Source: Saccoglossus kowalevskii (Eukaryota > Hemichordata > Enteropneusta > Harrimaniidae). Taken from it: a DNA stretch of 20,794 nucleotides. A program made the position numbers and the translations under genes. The notes beneath the pieces were generated by a model. It was not told the DNA's origin. It saw only the letters and a list, made by a program, of their open reading frames with translations, and ran no database searches. The stretch spans positions 265,240 through 286,033 of the forward strand of contig NW_003106095.1 of the NCBI RefSeq assembly GCF_000003605.2, given 5' to 3'. Positions 1-7,799 of the stretch are shown one piece after another; position 1 is the stretch's first letter, and every line of letters begins with the position of its first letter.

Positions 1-510
1 GCGTATTAAGACAAACATTGTGACTGTCATTTAAATGGAAGGTATTAACTGAATTAATGGGGTTTGGCATCTGGGATGTTACCAAAGAGGACATGCCACA
101 AGGAATGGCTATATATTGTGATACACTGCATGTGAAAGACTGAGATAAAGATATTTATTATAAATAGAACTATATATTTGTGGATTTAAATGTCATCTTA
201 AAAGTATGTGTGACAATGTACGTGTGACACGATATGCATGAAATAACACACTGGTTCCCTGACTATGAAGGCAGCCTTAATGAGCAATTTTAAGCAATTC
301 GCCTACAGACTCTAGGTAAAGTACACCTGGACACCCCACTGCAAATGATGGACAACTGTGTAAATGCACTTATAGTTAAACATGGTCAGATTATCAGTTT
401 TTCCCATAGTAGTCCCAAGACCTTAATGAAGTTGTAGGAATGATCTCAGAGTGCAACTTAAGTGAAATCCATCATCTGGCCTGGTATACCACAGGATTTT
501 ACAGAAGCAA
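1..510. other. AT-rich stretch without a recognisable gene
   Basis: I see no gene, RNA or repeat here. Stop codons are frequent in all frames. The 280-510 part is slightly less AT-rich but shows no long open frame and no convincing splice-site pair. Confidence 0.5.
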
Positions 511-550
511 GATCCAAATGAAACATGGTAGATCCAAATAAAACATGGTA
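511..550. repeat. 20-bp direct tandem duplication at the left edge of the composite repeat
   Basis: Two adjacent 20-bp units, each beginning GATCCAAAT and ending AAACATGGTA, differ at one base (G versus A at position 10 of the unit). They lie immediately before the composite repeat that starts near 554. This may be replication slippage or an insertion-related duplication; the sequence does not decide. Confidence 0.85.
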
Positions 551-553
551 TAT

Positions 554-1757
554 ATTAGTCCCCATTCGGACGAAGTCCAAAAAAGGAACTTATAATTTGG
601 TCTCCGTGCGTCCATGTGTCCGTGCGTCTGTCCAGAGTCATATCTCAGAATCCCTTGGACTGATTTCGTTCATTCTTCGCATGTGCCTAGTACTTTATGT
701 GGGACATATGCACATGCAGTGGTTTAGCGATTCGATTCAAAATGGCCGACTGGAAGCCATTTTGTTTTTTGAAAATGTTGTATTTTGGACGTGCTTTGTC
801 AGTTTTCATTCAAACTTGGTACATAGATTATACATGTTAGGATACATGTTCATGATGATTTATTTCACAATTGGATCAAAGATGGCCGACTGGCAGCCAT
901 CTTGTTTTTTGAAAATGTCGTATTTTGGACATGCTTTGTCAGTTTTCATTCAAATTTAGTACATAGATCATACATGTTAGGATACATGTCCCCGATCGTC
1001 TGTGAGTTTCTGAGTCTGTCCGTCCGACCGTCCGTGTGTCCGTCTGTCCGTGCGTCAGTCTATCCAACGTCATATTTCAGAATCCTGTGGATCGATTCCG
1101 TTCATTCTTTGCATGTGCCGAGTACCTTATGTGGAACATATGCACATGCAGTGGTTTAGCGATTAGATTCAAAATGGCCCGCTGGCAGCCATCTTGTTTT
1201 TTGAAAATGTTGTATTTTGGACATGCTTTGTCAGTTGTCAAACTTGGTACATAGATTATACATGTTAGGATACATGTCCATGACGATTTATTTCGCAATT
1301 GAATCAAAGATGGTCGACTAGCAGGCATCTTGTTTTTACTTTTTTTATGCCGTATCTTGGACGTGCTCTGTCACTCTTCATTCAAATTTGGCACATGTAC
1401 TTTATACATGTTAGGATGCATGTCCATGACAATTTGTTTCAAAATCTGGTCAAGGATGGCCGATTGACAGCCATCTGACTTTTTGGCCTTACTACTATAT
1501 TTCCACAATTTATGTACCGTTTTTATTCGTATTTGGCACATACATCATACATATCAGTGTGTTTCATAATCAGATCAAAGATGGCTGAATAATGGCTGTT
1601 TTTATTTTGGCCATATTATTATGACACGAAACACGTGTTTTGATGTAAATAAATAATCTGTTGTATACGCCACTTGGAACTCAAGTTTCAGGGACACGCT
1701 CGCGACAACCCCTCCGCTTTAATATGACAAGCACAAAGAAAACTTAACGGGGACTGT
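554..1757. repeat. Composite repeat: two ~430-bp units with nested ~140-bp subrepeats
   Basis: The core word GATGGCCGACTGG (with variants) recurs at about 741, 881, 1173, 1309, 1455 and 1580, spaced mostly 125-146 bp apart. A higher-order unit of 428-432 bp (for example GCAGTGGTTTAGCGATT near 717 and 1149) is present twice, each copy led by a TCCGT/GTCCG-rich tract (about 600-635 and 1020-1060). The core is an imperfect hairpin: GATGGCCG, a 5-base loop, then CAGCCATC. The last two subrepeats are more diverged. The right end holds a module from about 1630 ending AACGGGGACT (1748-1757); the left end has AGTCCCCATT near 557-566, close to its reverse complement, so the block may be bounded by short inverted termini. 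Open frames through it are by-products of the repeat and I do not call them genes. Such repeats are, from memory, common in bivalve genomes; the family name is unknown to me. Confidence 0.8.
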
Positions 1758-1820
1758 GTCATTTTCAATGACTTGTATTCAGAATACTTTGAACAACAAC
1801 AACATACATGTTCAGCAGTA

Positions 1821-2475
1821 ATGAGACCTCAAAATGGTATACCGTCGGGAGTGATGAGACTTCAAAACAGTACACGGCCAGGACTGATGAGACCTCAAAC
1901 GTTACACCACCAGGAGTGATGAGACCTCATGCAAAACAGTACACTGAAGGGAGAGATGAGACCTCAAATGGTACATGGTCGGGAGTGATGAGACCTCAAA
2001 ACAGTACATGGTCGGGAGTGATGAGACCTCAAAGCGGTGCATTGTCGGGAATGATGCAACCTCAAAACGGTACATGGCTGGGAGTTATGTGACCTCAAAA
2101 CGATACATGGTCGGGAATGATGAGACCTCAAAACGGTACATGGCCGGGAGTGATGAGACCTCAAAACGGTACATGGCCTGGAGTGATGAGACCTCAAAAC
2201 GGTACATGGTCGGGAATGATGAAACCTCGAAACGGTACATGGTCGGGAGTGATGAGTCCTCAAAACGGTACATGGCCGGGAATGATGAGACCTCAAAACG
2301 GTACATGGCCGGGAGTGATGAGACCTCAAAACGGTACATGGCCGGGATTGATGTGACCTTAAAACGGTACATGGTCAGGAATGATGAGACCTCAAAACGG
2401 TACATGGTCGGAAGTGATGTGACTCCAAAACGGTACATGCTCCTTGATTGATGTGACCTTAAAATTGTGAAAATG
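1821..2475. repeat. 33-bp minisatellite, 19 full copies plus a partial copy
   Basis: Units begin ATGAGACCTCAAAACGG and continue with a segment around TACATGGTCGGGAGTG. Full units start at 1821, 1854, 1887, 1919, 1956, 1988, 2021, then every 33 bp from 2054 to 2417; a decayed partial unit follows at 2451. Because 33 is a multiple of three, several frames on both strands stay open as 11-residue repeats (one forward frame reads DETSKRYMVGS). Units 3 (32 bp), 4 (37 bp), 5 (32 bp) and 19 (34 bp) carry length changes that break the frame, there is no recognisable flanking gene, and both strands look equally 'coding'. I therefore read it as non-coding. The central copies, about 2087-2416, are the most uniform and the edges most diverged, as expected if unequal exchange homogenises the interior. 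Confidence 0.93.
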
Positions 2476-2791
2476 CAAATACATATACATGTATAGCTTT
2501 TCAAGTGTCTCCGGACAATGACATGTAATTGCAATCGACATCAAATCTGATTGGAAATCAAATATCCTTCCATTAAAGTTGAATTCAGTCGTCAGTTCTG
2601 GCATATTGATCAGTTTCCTCGATTGAAAAAAACAAGTGTTATTATAGATGAACATGTAGTTCCAGGGGCTAACATCTTGCAAATGTCAGTTTGCTGTCAT
2701 GTGATCTACAAATGTTACAAAAGTTATCCCTCATTAATTTTTGAAAAAAACTTGGGCCATAATAGGTTGTATAGTATTATATTATAAACCC

Positions 2792-2946
2792 TACCATATT
2801 TTCTCTATTAAAAGCACATGTGCTTTATATGTAAATGACAGAGATTAGTCCATGGTCTATATATGACCTATTTCAATGATCTAGCACAGAATGCAATTTA
2901 TGGGCACTTCTATTAGAAATGTGCTTCTAATAGAGCAAAATAGTTA
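2792..2946. mobile_element. Short inverted-repeat element, family B, copy 1
   Basis: The left end (from TACCATATTTTCTC) and the reverse complement of the right end (from TAACTATTTTGCTC) agree at about 20 of 26 positions and include CTCTATTA and AAGCAC. Length is about 155 bp, close to the 156 bp of the related copy at 9417-9572, which lies in the opposite orientation. The interior GTAAATGACAG (2831-2841) matches the reverse complement of 9526-9536. TA at both edges fits a TA target duplication, which is typical of MITEs mobilised by Tc1/mariner-type transposases; that assignment is inference. No transposase is encoded. Confidence 0.75.
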
Positions 2947-4235
2947 CATGTATTATCAGAAGTATACATGTTTACATGAATGCTCTGGTGAAAACTTAAC
3001 ATATTTGCGAAAATACAGAACAAACATTGTGAGTTTTTTACCTTAAACCATTTTGTTTTTCTTTTATCATTTTTTGGGGGGCTATTTACTTCACATTGAA
3101 GAAATAATTATGTAGGTTTTAGTTTTTCCATTGCTGAAATGGAAACTGTTAAGACAATTGTACTTTGTAGTTTATAGGATTTAGCTCAAATTAAAAACCT
3201 CCTTTACATAACTTATTAGTTTATTAGCAAATTTCAATAAAAAAAATTATTGAATTACAATAATTTGCCAAACTTTTATCGATAATGAATGCAGTGTTCA
3301 AATTAAATTTATGATTGTTATCACACATGTGACATAGATCTGCTGATTGTATCACCATTTTGAATCATTGTACGTTTTCCTTAAACATACATGTAGATCT
3401 CCACTGTCGATTTAGTCTGCATAAAACAGGAAGACACTTGAAGTAATTTCTATCTTAGTTCAAACTCTTTTTGTAAATTGCTATGTGACACTTAAATCAT
3501 GTGAGTGGGTATGGTAATTCTTATCATAATAGTAATATTTCAAATTTGTTTTTGTCTGCAGGAATTCAACTCCAGCCCTATTCCAGATACCATATCAATT
3601 AATCCAATGCATTGTACTGGAAATAAAATTAGTTTTCTCAATTTTTTTTTGTATTTCATTTCAACACTTCACACTTTTTTTTTTTCAAATTATATCCATA
3701 ATTCTACAGCTACCACTCAAAATATTTAATTTAAAATTTTAACAATGACAAGTCACCGATAAAAATATTTTGTTCATGGTCATAATGTACATGTATATTG
3801 ACAATCACAAAAAGCCTTGCCTGAACTTTTTAAGAGCCCTTGCCTTGCTACTTGAAGTTTGAAGTTTATTACCCGTAAAACTAACAATTAGTAATTTATT
3901 GTAATACAAAAATATAAAGATAGTTGGTAAAAGGAATCTAAAACATCTATTCAAGACAGATCTTTTATTTGTATTATGCGACATAAATGTTGTCTCAGTG
4001 GATATCCTTGTCACCGTGACTCTGTCTTTGTTATAAATCTTGATTGATTTAGAATCTCTCATGTTGACTATTCTGAATGGTTAGCAATAAAACCTAGACA
4101 GGGAACTGATGACATATGTCGCAGGATTTCAAAGAAGCTTTATCCACAGTACTCACAATTCTACAAAATGCATGCTAGTCTGCATGCACGCAGTTTATAA
4201 TTCTTTTTGACAAGTATAAATAGCCTCTAGCATGA
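2947..4235. other. AT-rich stretch, no supported gene
   Basis: Nothing coding is convincing. A perfect small hairpin (TTCAATAA, six A, TTATTGAA) lies at 3233-3254. A splice-acceptor-like run (TTTGTTTTTGTCTGCAG, ending at 3561) is followed by a short open frame that turns low-complexity and has no obvious donor, so I do not call an exon. TACATGTA octamers occur at 3388 and 3788. Confidence 0.5.
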
Positions 4236-4592
4236 GTTCTTTTTGTTGTCCAGATCACATGGTGGTGTCAGCTTAATACAATATATACTAATATAGAAAT
4301 AGGAAGACATAAAAATATTTATCTGAACGAAAGAAAATGCTTAATATGCAACAATGGTCAGATTGAAGATGAAACACACTTCCTTATACAATGCAATTAC
4401 TACAAAACGGGGAGAGATGACCTCTTCAACAAACACAACATACTCCAAGACAATTACTCTGACTATGACAATTTTATAAACATACTAAAACTAAAAGATA
4501 AACAAATATTAAAAGAGTTAAGTAAATTTATTTACCAGTGCTTTATTATGAGGGAAGACAGTTTAAAAAAAGGATTTCCAGCTGCCTTATAA
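4236..4592 (+). pseudogene. Non-LTR retrotransposon (LINE) ORF2 C-terminal fragment, 5'-truncated
   Basis: The frame is open from 4236 to a TAA at 4590-4592; recognisable element sequence begins at about 4284. The translation contains IEIGRHKNIYLNERKC and then a Cys-His cluster C-x2-C-x9-H-x4-C (Cys codons 4338 and 4347, His 4377, Cys 4392) followed by an Ile-Glu-Asp-Glu context. This is the zinc-knuckle-like region found after the reverse transcriptase domain in many LINE ORF2 proteins. A helical Lys-rich tail follows (ILKLKDKQILKELSKFIYQC). No polymerase or endonuclease domain is present and there is no start methionine, so this is the end of an insertion, as expected from incomplete target-primed reverse transcription. 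It aligns well with 19641-19907, so both belong to one group of elements. The exact clade (CR1/L2-like or another) cannot be set from this fragment. T-rich sequence to about 4710 is probably its 3' UTR. Confidence 0.82.
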
Positions 4593-4715
4593 CAAAGAAA
4601 CACTAGTCTATTTCTTTTTTTACTATGCATATTTGTTATATATAAAATTATCTTCTATTTTTTTTCTAACTGTTATGTATTGTATTAGTTTTAGTTATAT
4701 TTGACAACCATTAAA
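4593..4715 (+). other. Probable 3' UTR of the LINE fragment
   Basis: T-rich, gene-free sequence directly downstream of the LINE stop codon, ending near an ATTAAAGCATAG motif that resembles a polyadenylation signal (ATTAAA, about 4710). The end of the insertion is not sharply defined and I see no clear poly-A tail or target-site duplication. Confidence 0.4.
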
Positions 4716-4787
4716 GCATAGAAATAACTGAAACTGCTGAACATAAGACAAGGTAGGGACCCTTACAGTCTGTGTGCACAAGCTGGC

Positions 4788-4870
4788 TATGATTGGCTGT
4801 CGAAAAGAAGCTGATTGGTTGACAAAGATGTGAGCTGATTGGTCGAAATACATGGGCTGTGATTGGCTGA
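4788..4870. promoter_or_regulatory. Cluster of four reverse CCAAT boxes (ATTGG)
   Basis: ATTGG occurs at 4792, 4814, 4838 and 4862, spaced 22, 24 and 24 bp. The middle two sit in CTGATTGGTT and CTGATTGGTC, which match the NF-Y consensus CTGATTGGYY; the outer two read GATTGGCTG. NF-Y-type promoters often carry several CCAAT boxes a few helical turns apart. No gene is recognised on either side, so this could equally be a short degenerate minisatellite of about 23 bp. It is annotated for motif content; promoter function is inference. Confidence 0.35.
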
Positions 4871-4934
4871 GAGCAGAGCATCCTGAATCCTAAAATTGTA
4901 TCAAGCTCGAGGGTTCCATGTCCTTACAAACTCA

Positions 4935-4954
4935 CACTTGTGCAGGCACAAGTG
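4935..4954. repeat. Perfect 8-bp inverted repeat CACTTGTG / CACAAGTG
   Basis: CACTTGTG (4935-4942) and CACAAGTG (4947-4954) are exact reverse complements around a 4-base spacer. Each arm contains an E-box-like CACTTG/CAAGTG. It lies about 70 bp downstream of the CCAAT cluster. It could be a protein-binding dyad or chance. Confidence 0.6.
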
Positions 4955-5033
4955 AACAATATATGTGAACACAAAATTCTCCAATTTTTCTTCATATGTA
5001 GCCCTTATAACACTGCATTTAATTTTTTTAAGC

Positions 5034-5165
5034 ATAGGTGACTGAACAAAATTTTGAGATATGATGGAAAGTTACTGCCATAGGAATCGATTGTAAACTA
5101 CTCGAAACACATATTTTTGATCAATTTTCGGGGTTGTTTTGTGAAAAACTTAGTTCAGTGACTAT
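5034..5165. mobile_element. Candidate small fold-back (MITE-like) element
   Basis: The left end ATAGGTGACTGAACAAAA and the reverse complement of the right end (ATAGTCACTGAACTAAG) share ATAG, ACTGAAC and most neighbouring bases, giving inverted ends of about 22 bp around a 132-bp element. There is no second copy in this window and no clear target-site duplication, so the mobile call is tentative. Confidence 0.4.
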
Positions 5166-5748
5166 ATATTTTTTCAGAATTTTAAACATTATATTCTAAC
5201 CACTCTTTTGTAGATTTCAAGGATTTCTGAGTATGTTTTTCATGATAGCAAACTACCTTAAGGGACAGCTAGTACATTATTTCCAAAATGGCAGTCATGT
5301 TTTCCAGGTTTTAAGCGAGTAAGTTCTACAAATTCCTGTTGAATCCTTGGCTTCATACATGTACATCAAACAGTACATTCTAAAAAACCCTAAACCATTG
5401 CAAAACTCAACTAAAACCTTTGAAATATGTGGACCCCTAACCCTAATTTCTTCCCAAAGTATATAATCCAAAAGCAAAAAGACAAATTGCATTTACGGTA
5501 AATGACATTTATTTACTTTTAATTAATGACTATTTTCTGGATAGCTTCAAGTACCTATGATGCTTTTAAAACTAGTAGCCCAGCAGAGTTAAATAATAAA
5601 TAAATAAATAAATAAATAATCTTCCAGTACATTGTATCGTCATGGCAAGCTATTTGTCAAATGATTTCCTTCTCATTTCCTACACAATGTAAATATCAGA
5701 ATGATCTAGTATATCTAGTCATATATTCTGAATTCCCCTGTTATAATG
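5166..5748. other. AT-rich stretch with a small microsatellite, no gene
   Basis: A (TAAA)n tract lies at 5594-5620 and a TACATGTA octamer at 5356. A minus-strand open frame at 5295-5492 has no recognisable domain and I do not call it. CCCCTAACCCTAA near 5434-5446 resembles two telomere-type hexamers but is isolated. Confidence 0.5.
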
Positions 5749-5801
5749 TACTGTATTTGCTCTATTAGTAAATACAGTGCTTCTCAATAGGAGCGTTTGT
5801 A
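5749..5801. mobile_element. Short fold-back related to family B ends
   Basis: It starts TACTGTATTTGCTCTATTAG and ends with the complement of TACAAACGCTCCTATTGAG. The GCTCTATTAG word is the terminal word of the family B elements at 2792 and 9417. A nested perfect 9-bp inverted repeat (ACTGTATTT at 5750-5758, AAATACAGT at 5770-5778) lies inside. It may be an internally deleted derivative. Confidence 0.4.
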
Positions 5802-5889
5802 AACCAAAAGAGAATACTGTATACGTGTTTGTTTTAATTGAATGTTTTTATTATCTGACAAACTTTGTCAGTAGTTATGAATGTCATTG

Positions 5890-6162
5890 TTAGAAAATGG
5901 TAACATTGACAATTTCACTGAAGCTATTTACATTCCAATATTTGATTAATAACTTCATACAGATTAGATTCACCCTAGGATACAGACTGGGGTAACCATG
6001 GCAAATGAAACATTGTGATTTTTTTTTTTGCTCATCAATTTTGGAATTTGATTTTCCATTATCCTGTCGTGTATTCATCTCGCTATTTCCTGATAATTCT
6101 TCAGAGCTGTCTGAAAATGTGTCATCGATCATTGTGCGACTCCACGTGGGGTTAATGATCAT
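5890..6162 (-). CDS. Candidate cellular exon, unknown product
   Basis: This is the most protein-like frame that is not repeat-derived. Starting from the Met at 6162 it reads a polar acidic run (DDTFSDSSEELSGNSE, residues 13-28), a Lys/Asn-rich linker and a CFIC pair (Cys 51 and 54). Just upstream on the minus strand is an acceptor-like TTACTATTATTAG, and after residue 63 there is a donor-like CTAGG|GTGAAT (exon boundary about 5974). If spliced there, the later residues are intron. Against it: no known domain, an 11-base A run inside (slippage-prone), and no partner exon found. No function is assigned. Confidence 0.2.
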   Translation of the reverse strand: MIINPTWSRTMIDDTFSDSSEELSGNSEMNTRQDNGKSNSKIDEQKKKSQCFICHGYPSLYPRVNLICMKLLIKYWNVNSFSEIVNVTIF

Positions 6163-6639
6163 CTAATAATAGTAACAGAAAATTGTATAGGGGTTGATTT
6201 AAAACATCCTTAATCATACTCATTGTTCTTGTCATGATTTTGCATAAATATTCTCTAATCTGTATGAATTATACTAACTTGGTCAACAAGGTGTCTCTAA
6301 AAATACAAGGTTGACAATATTCTTAGACTAGTTTCTAGCCACTGTGTTTTTTTTTCAGATGGCCATTTTACTTATTTTAAATTATAGTTTAATATAATAT
6401 AAAAAAAATAATGGGTAATAATGTGATTATTATAACAGAAACATTTATTCAAATTTTAAATTTGGTATGACTAAAGCACAAAGCCAGCTTTAGCAAGTGT
6501 TTACTAACATTATTATCGTGCATGCATGTGTAAAATAGAAGAAAAATGATTTTATTTCTGTGGATATGTGTCTGTGATTATAGCATAATATTTTTAAAAA
6601 AATAATTAGATTAGTGAGATTATATATTAATCAATTTGG
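6163..6639. other. AT-rich stretch, no gene
   Basis: Nothing coding is seen. A pyrimidine run followed by CAG at about 6346-6359 resembles a splice acceptor, and the following GATGGCCATTTT is reminiscent of the composite-repeat core at 741-1600, but the match is too short to call. Confidence 0.45.
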
Positions 6640-7045
6640 TGGGATATATTTTCTAATATTTGTGGAAATTTTGTTCAAACTTGGTACATTAGATATTACG
6701 GGTTCCTGATGCATTTCATTTTATTCTTCAGATTCTTCAGCGGCCATTTTGTTTTACTGAATGGGCTTCTAGAGCCATATCTGACATGCTTTGACTGATT
6801 ATGTTCATATTTTATATATTCATTGTACATGTATTCAAAATGGCTAATTTTCTTTTAATTAATGCTGTTTCAGAGCAATATCTCTCAATACTCATTTTAC
6901 GATCAGATACAAATGTCAATCATTTTAATGTTAAACAATCATCATAATCATATTCCTAACATGTTTATATTCCAGCTATATTACAATAAACAAAACTAAT
7001 TATCTTAAATTTGATAACTAATGGGGACTTTGCCATGCATGGCTT
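6640..7045. repeat. Decayed relative of the composite repeat
   Basis: TTCAAACTTGGTACAT (about 6673), GCGGCCATTTTGTTTT (about 6739), GACATGCTTTGACTG (about 6783) and TTCAAAATGGCTAATTT (about 6834) appear in the same order as words of the 140-bp subrepeats at 741-1600. It ends at AATGGGGACTTTG (about 7020), comparable with AACGGGGACTGTG at 1748. Overall divergence is high. Confidence 0.5.
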
Positions 7046-7157
7046 GTTTATTTTGTTTCGGTAAACATGTGATTCTTACTTAAAGCTTCCAGGGAGAGCC
7101 AACTGTGATGTACTGGATCTCAGACAAGCTCTATAAACGTCTCACTCATTAAATCTT

Positions 7158-7180
7158 TCTAATAGTCATTGACTATTAGA
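7158..7180. repeat. 23-bp palindrome with 11-bp perfect arms
   Basis: Arms TCTAATAGTCA and TGACTATTAGA flank a single T. No mismatch occurs in the 11 pairs. It could extrude as a cruciform or bind a dimeric protein; no function is shown. Confidence 0.85.
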
Positions 7181-7583
7181 TACACTCTTTAGTGTGGCGA
7201 TCTATTAAGATTTACAGCGTGTGCTAGAATAAAAAGAAAAGGAAAACTGCTGTCGATTTTTGATAAGGGTCCTTGAATTTGGTGTTTTACAGTCTGAAAT
7301 GTACAGTGGAAATTAATTCAGCTCAACAAAAGCAGAGAGTAAAATTTTGTTTTGTTTAGTGATTTACTAATTGGAAGCTTAACAAAGATACAGCCAGTAT
7401 AATAAAATATTATACATCTGTCACTGTAATGCCATAATTTAAAGTCTTTCATAATTTTGCGGTATTGCACTGGGTATTTTCATCCTACCGTATTAGCAAA
7501 TGCAAATTCAAAATATGGAATGATTACGTGGCAAGTGTCTTCTAATATAAAAAAACAAACATGGATGCCCCCAGGGTTTGACC

Positions 7584-7604
7584 GTACTCCACACAAAGAA
7601 GTAC
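7584..7604. repeat. Small inverted repeat GTACT / AGTAC
   Basis: Perfect 5-bp arms around an 11-base spacer, 80 bp before the stronger inverted repeat at 7685. It is weak by itself and listed because it sits in the same less AT-rich patch. Confidence 0.3.
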
Positions 7605-7684
7605 GCTAAATCTGTTCAGACGTTTTGAATTTCGGCATTCCCATGATGTACAGTATTCCTGGGAGGGAAAGATGTATAATAATA

Positions 7685-7777
7685 AGGTTTATTACGAGGA
7701 TACTGCAAAGTACGCAGCACGTCGGTCGATACTCCCACTGTTCTGTCTTTGTTCATGCAGTATCCTCGTAATAACCT
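7685..7777. repeat. Long perfect 19-bp inverted repeat with 48-base loop
   Basis: The left arm 7689-7707 (TTATTACGAGGATACTGCA) and right arm 7756-7774 are exact reverse complements. After a one-base bulge (T7688) a further 3 bp pair (AGG 7685-7687 with CCT 7775-7777). The loop is CpG-rich for this window (ACGTCGGTCGATAC). Possible explanations are a small fold-back transposon, a hairpin transcript or a recent inverted duplication. The stem is shorter and the loop larger than in typical microRNA precursors, so that reading is not favoured. Confidence 0.9.
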
Positions 7778-7799
7778 CATAGTATCAATAAGGATCTAG

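Noticed and set aside
525-1328. Overlapping open frames of 72-144 codons on both strands
   Set aside because: They run through the nested repeat and reproduce its period (the same peptide words recur every ~140 or ~430 bp); no domain and no splice support.
1964-2534. Repeat 'proteins' with 11-residue periods on both strands
   Set aside because: By-products of a 33-bp unit lacking stops; units with non-multiple-of-three lengths shift the frame, and no strand is favoured.
3545-3729. Acceptor-like TTTGTTTTTGTCTGCAG followed by an open frame
   Set aside because: The frame soon becomes Phe-rich low-complexity sequence and there is no matching donor or homology.
5434-5446. CCCCTAACCCTAA as an interstitial telomere repeat
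   Set aside because: Only two hexamer units with nothing further; chance is sufficient.
7685-7777. Hairpin as a microRNA precursor
   Set aside because: The 48-base loop and fully perfect short stem are unlike usual animal precursors; kept only as an inverted repeat.
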